From the NCBI GenBank assembly GCA_029856125.1, contig JAHQWJ010000009.1:1-64000 (forward strand): DNA of 64,000 bases, read 5' to 3'. The DNA comes from Promethearchaeia archaeon (GTDB lineage: Archaea > Asgardarchaeota > Lokiarchaeia > Sigyniarchaeales > SOKP01). Made by a program: the position numbers and the translations under genes. The notes under the pieces are model-generated. The model was given only the letters and a program-made list of their open reading frames with translations. It was not told where the DNA came from and searched no databases. How positions within the stretch are numbered: position 1 is the stretch's first letter; every line of letters starts with the position of its first letter. Below are positions 62,186-64,000 of this stretch, one piece after another.

Positions 62186-64000
62186 ACAGCACCTCCACCT
62201 GATACGGCAATAATTTCATCGTATAGTTGATTGTCTGTGAAATTAATCAATTGAATTGCGCTTGTTGGACAACTTGGCATACACATACCGCACGACCTGC
62301 ACGCTATTTTGTTAACAGTAGGTCTCCCGTTTTCGTCAATATCAATAGCGGCTGGTGCACAAATCGTTTTGCAAATTCCGCAATTAACACATAAATCGTA
62401 ATCTATTGAAGGTACCAACATTTCCTTTTCTATGTAGCCTTTAACTAATGGTGCAGCGGCTAAAGCGGCAGCACTACCCGCGTGAGCTACGGTCTCTGAA
62501 ATATCTTTTGGTCCCTGAATCGCTCCCGCTAAGAAAATTCCTCCCTTGCTACTCAACGTAGGGTTCATCTTAATGTGAAACTCTTTTAAGAAACCTTCCT
62601 TGGAACGTAAAACTTTTAGTTTAGAACCGAGAGGTCCAATGCCTTCTGGAGGAACCATAGCGGCTGACAACACTATCAAATCAGCTTTTAATTGCAAAGG
62701 CGTCATACTCAAAGTGTCTTCTACAATAACTTTTAACTCTCCACTTATAGGATCCTTAATAATTTCTGAAGGTCTTCCGCGGATGAATCTGACTCCAACT
62801 TCTTGAGTCGATTTATACATTTCTTCGAAATTTAATCCTGGAGTTCGTATGTCTATATAACAAATCGTCACATCGGTGTCAGGATACATTTCCTTGACTA
62901 TTCGAGCGTTTTTTATCGCAAATTTGCAGCATACACCCGTACAATACTGATTACCAACTTGATCATTTCTACTTCCAACACATTGAATCATTACAATGCT
63001 TTTGGGAAATTTTCCGTCAGAAGGTCGCAATACTTCGCTACTAGTCAAAGAAGTTGGTGATAACATTCTTTCCAATTTCAATTGAGTAATAACATCTTCG
63101 TATCCATCTTGTCCATAGTGATAGGGTTCAATTTCCGTAGGATCGTATTCACTATAACCAGCGGCAACTATAATTGAACCAACTTTAACCTTTTTAGTCT
63201 CAGGTTGCATAGAAAAATCAATCGCTTGGACTGGGCATATGTTAATACATGTATTACACTCAATACAAGCCTTTTTGTCCCTTACGAATGTAGCGGGAAT
63301 TGCTTGAGGATACGCTTTATAAATAGCGTTCCGCATAGACATTCCTTTATCCCATTCACTAGGAACTTCTACTGGGCAGTGTAAGGAGCACTCGCCACAA
63401 GAAGTACAATTATCTTTAACATAGCGAGGCTTAATTTCGATTTCAACTTCAAAATTTCCTAGCGATCCATCAATGCTTCTAATTTGAGCATTTGTATAAA
63501 GCTCAATGAGCGGATGATTCGCAACTCCATTAGTTAAAGGCGATATCGAACATTGTGGACATTCAAGAGTGGGAAATGTTTTATTCAATTGTGTCATGTG
63601 CCCACCAATTGTAGAATTTTTCTCTACTAAAAACACTGGTATACCTAATTCTGCCAAATCATTAGAAGATCTAAGACCAGCGATACCCGCACCAATAACT
63701 AATGCAGCTTTAGTGGTCGAAATTCGCCTGGTTTCTACGTCTTCAAGTTTTCGAGCTCGATTTACTCCAGCTTCGACCAATCGAAGTGCTTTTGCAGTAG
63801 CTTTTGCTTCGTCTTTTTTATGAACCCAACTACAATATTCTCGAACATTGACTTGTTGGTGTTTGTGTTTATTAATGCCCTCTTCAGCAATGGCTTTCGC
63901 AAAAGTCTTACCGTGTTGATTTTTAGAACAACTTGCTACCACAGTTCTATTAACTCCTAATTCTTTAATTGAATCCTTTACCATTTGAACTCCTGGCTTT
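62176..64000 (-). CDS. hdrA: HdrA-type heterodisulfide reductase flavoprotein, 5' end cut by window
   Basis: The frame stays open from the window end (KPGVQ before MVKDS), so the true start lies beyond 64000. VVASCSKNQHGKTF is the usual HdrA lead. The FAD site is IGAGIAGLRSSNDLAELGIPVFLVEKNSTIGGHMTQL. Fe-S motifs are CTSCGECSLHCPVE, CIECNTCINICP, and C-terminal CVNCGICKTICAP and CRSCGMCMPSCPT. HdrA bifurcates electrons via its FAD between ferredoxin and other carriers. It is the promoter-proximal gene seen of an operon continuing to MvhD, MvhG-like, FrhB/GltD fusion and TusA. Confidence 0.9.
   Translation of the reverse strand, partial: KPGVQMVKDSIKELGVNRTVVASCSKNQHGKTFAKAIAEEGINKHKHQQVNVREYCSWVHKKDEAKATAKALRLVEAGVNRARKLEDVETRRISTTKAALVIGAGIAGLRSSNDLAELGIPVFLVEKNSTIGGHMTQLNKTFPTLECPQCSISPLTNGVANHPLIELYTNAQIRSIDGSLGNFEVEIEIKPRYVKDNCTSCGECSLHCPVEVPSEWDKGMSMRNAIYKAYPQAIPATFVRDKKACIECNTCINICPVQAIDFSMQPETKKVKVGSIIVAAGYSEYDPTEIEPYHYGQDGYEDVITQLKLERMLSPTSLTSSEVLRPSDGKFPKSIVMIQCVGSRNDQVGNQYCTGVCCKFAIKNARIVKEMYPDTDVTICYIDIRTPGLNFEEMYKSTQEVGVRFIRGRPSEIIKDPISGELKVIVEDTLSMTPLQLKADLIVLSAAMVPPEGIGPLGSKLKVLRSKEGFLKEFHIKMNPTLSSKGGIFLAGAIQGPKDISETVAHAGSAAALAAAPLVKGYIEKEMLVPSIDYDLCVNCGICKTICAPAAIDIDENGRPTVNKIACRSCGMCMPSCPTSAIQLINFTDNQLYDEIIAVSGGGAVCE

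Noticed and set aside
1-64000. tRNA, rRNA, CRISPR array, IS element or prophage
   Set aside because: No cloverleaf-like GC-rich gap, no regular direct repeats with spacers, no transposase, integrase or phage structural gene was seen in any frame.

Overview
The window is A+T-rich, gene-dense DNA that looks like an anaerobic archaeon, most likely an Asgard (Lokiarchaeota-like) archaeon. The main reasons are two Roadblock/LC7 genes and a longin-like gene, a HEAT-plus-leucine-rich-repeat protein, a VWA protein with two zinc fingers resembling eukaryotic Ssl1/p44, formylmethanofuran dehydrogenase genes, HdrA/MvhD-type electron carriers, large secreted proteins ending in one membrane helix and basic residues, and GGTG-type ribosome sites. 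No tRNA, rRNA, CRISPR array, transposase or phage gene was found. Taxonomy is inference from gene content.

Layout. 1-7.1 kb: the start of an FrhB-like F420 oxidoreductase, a divergent control region with inverted repeats, an anchored peptide-type binding protein, a cupin, an Fe-S protein, a beta-propeller glycosidase-like protein and a hydrolase remnant. 7.1-10.9 kb: a formylmethanofuran dehydrogenase operon (G-like, B, D, A) whose FwdA has unusual active-site residues. 11.1-21.3 kb: a metal/Fe-S cofactor region with two MinD-type ATPases carrying ferredoxin insertions, four NifX/orange-protein-type small proteins, an Mrp/Nbp35 ATPase, a DUF5320 protein, a NifU-like scaffold and a DtxR-type regulator. 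Most of its promoters, and that of an OsmC gene at 29 kb, carry the same dyad TGAAT-N4-ATTCA. This looks like one co-regulated system resembling the bacterial orange-protein (ORP) locus.

21.4-37 kb: radical SAM and TrmO-like RNA-modification proteins, a glycyl radical enzyme next to a polyferredoxin, nucleoside phosphorylase, enoyl-CoA hydratase, thioesterase, amino-acid permease, a PfkB kinase/radical SAM/small-protein operon, small membrane proteins, and two Roadblock genes. 37-55.4 kb: a 1403-residue surface protein, an M20 peptidase, the VWA/zinc-finger protein, MetRS, several unrecognised proteins including a P-loop ATPase, and two secreted proteins (a GATase-like repeat protein and a beta-helix protein).

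55.4-64 kb: a SagB-like nitroreductase, an FAD oxidoreductase, and an operon running HdrA (cut by the window end), MvhD, MvhG-like subunit, FrhB/GltD fusion and TusA. Together with the Fwd operon this suggests ferredoxin/F420/NAD(P)-linked energy metabolism of the Wood-Ljungdahl type, with electron bifurcation by an Hdr-like complex. No hydrogenase large subunit is present in the window.
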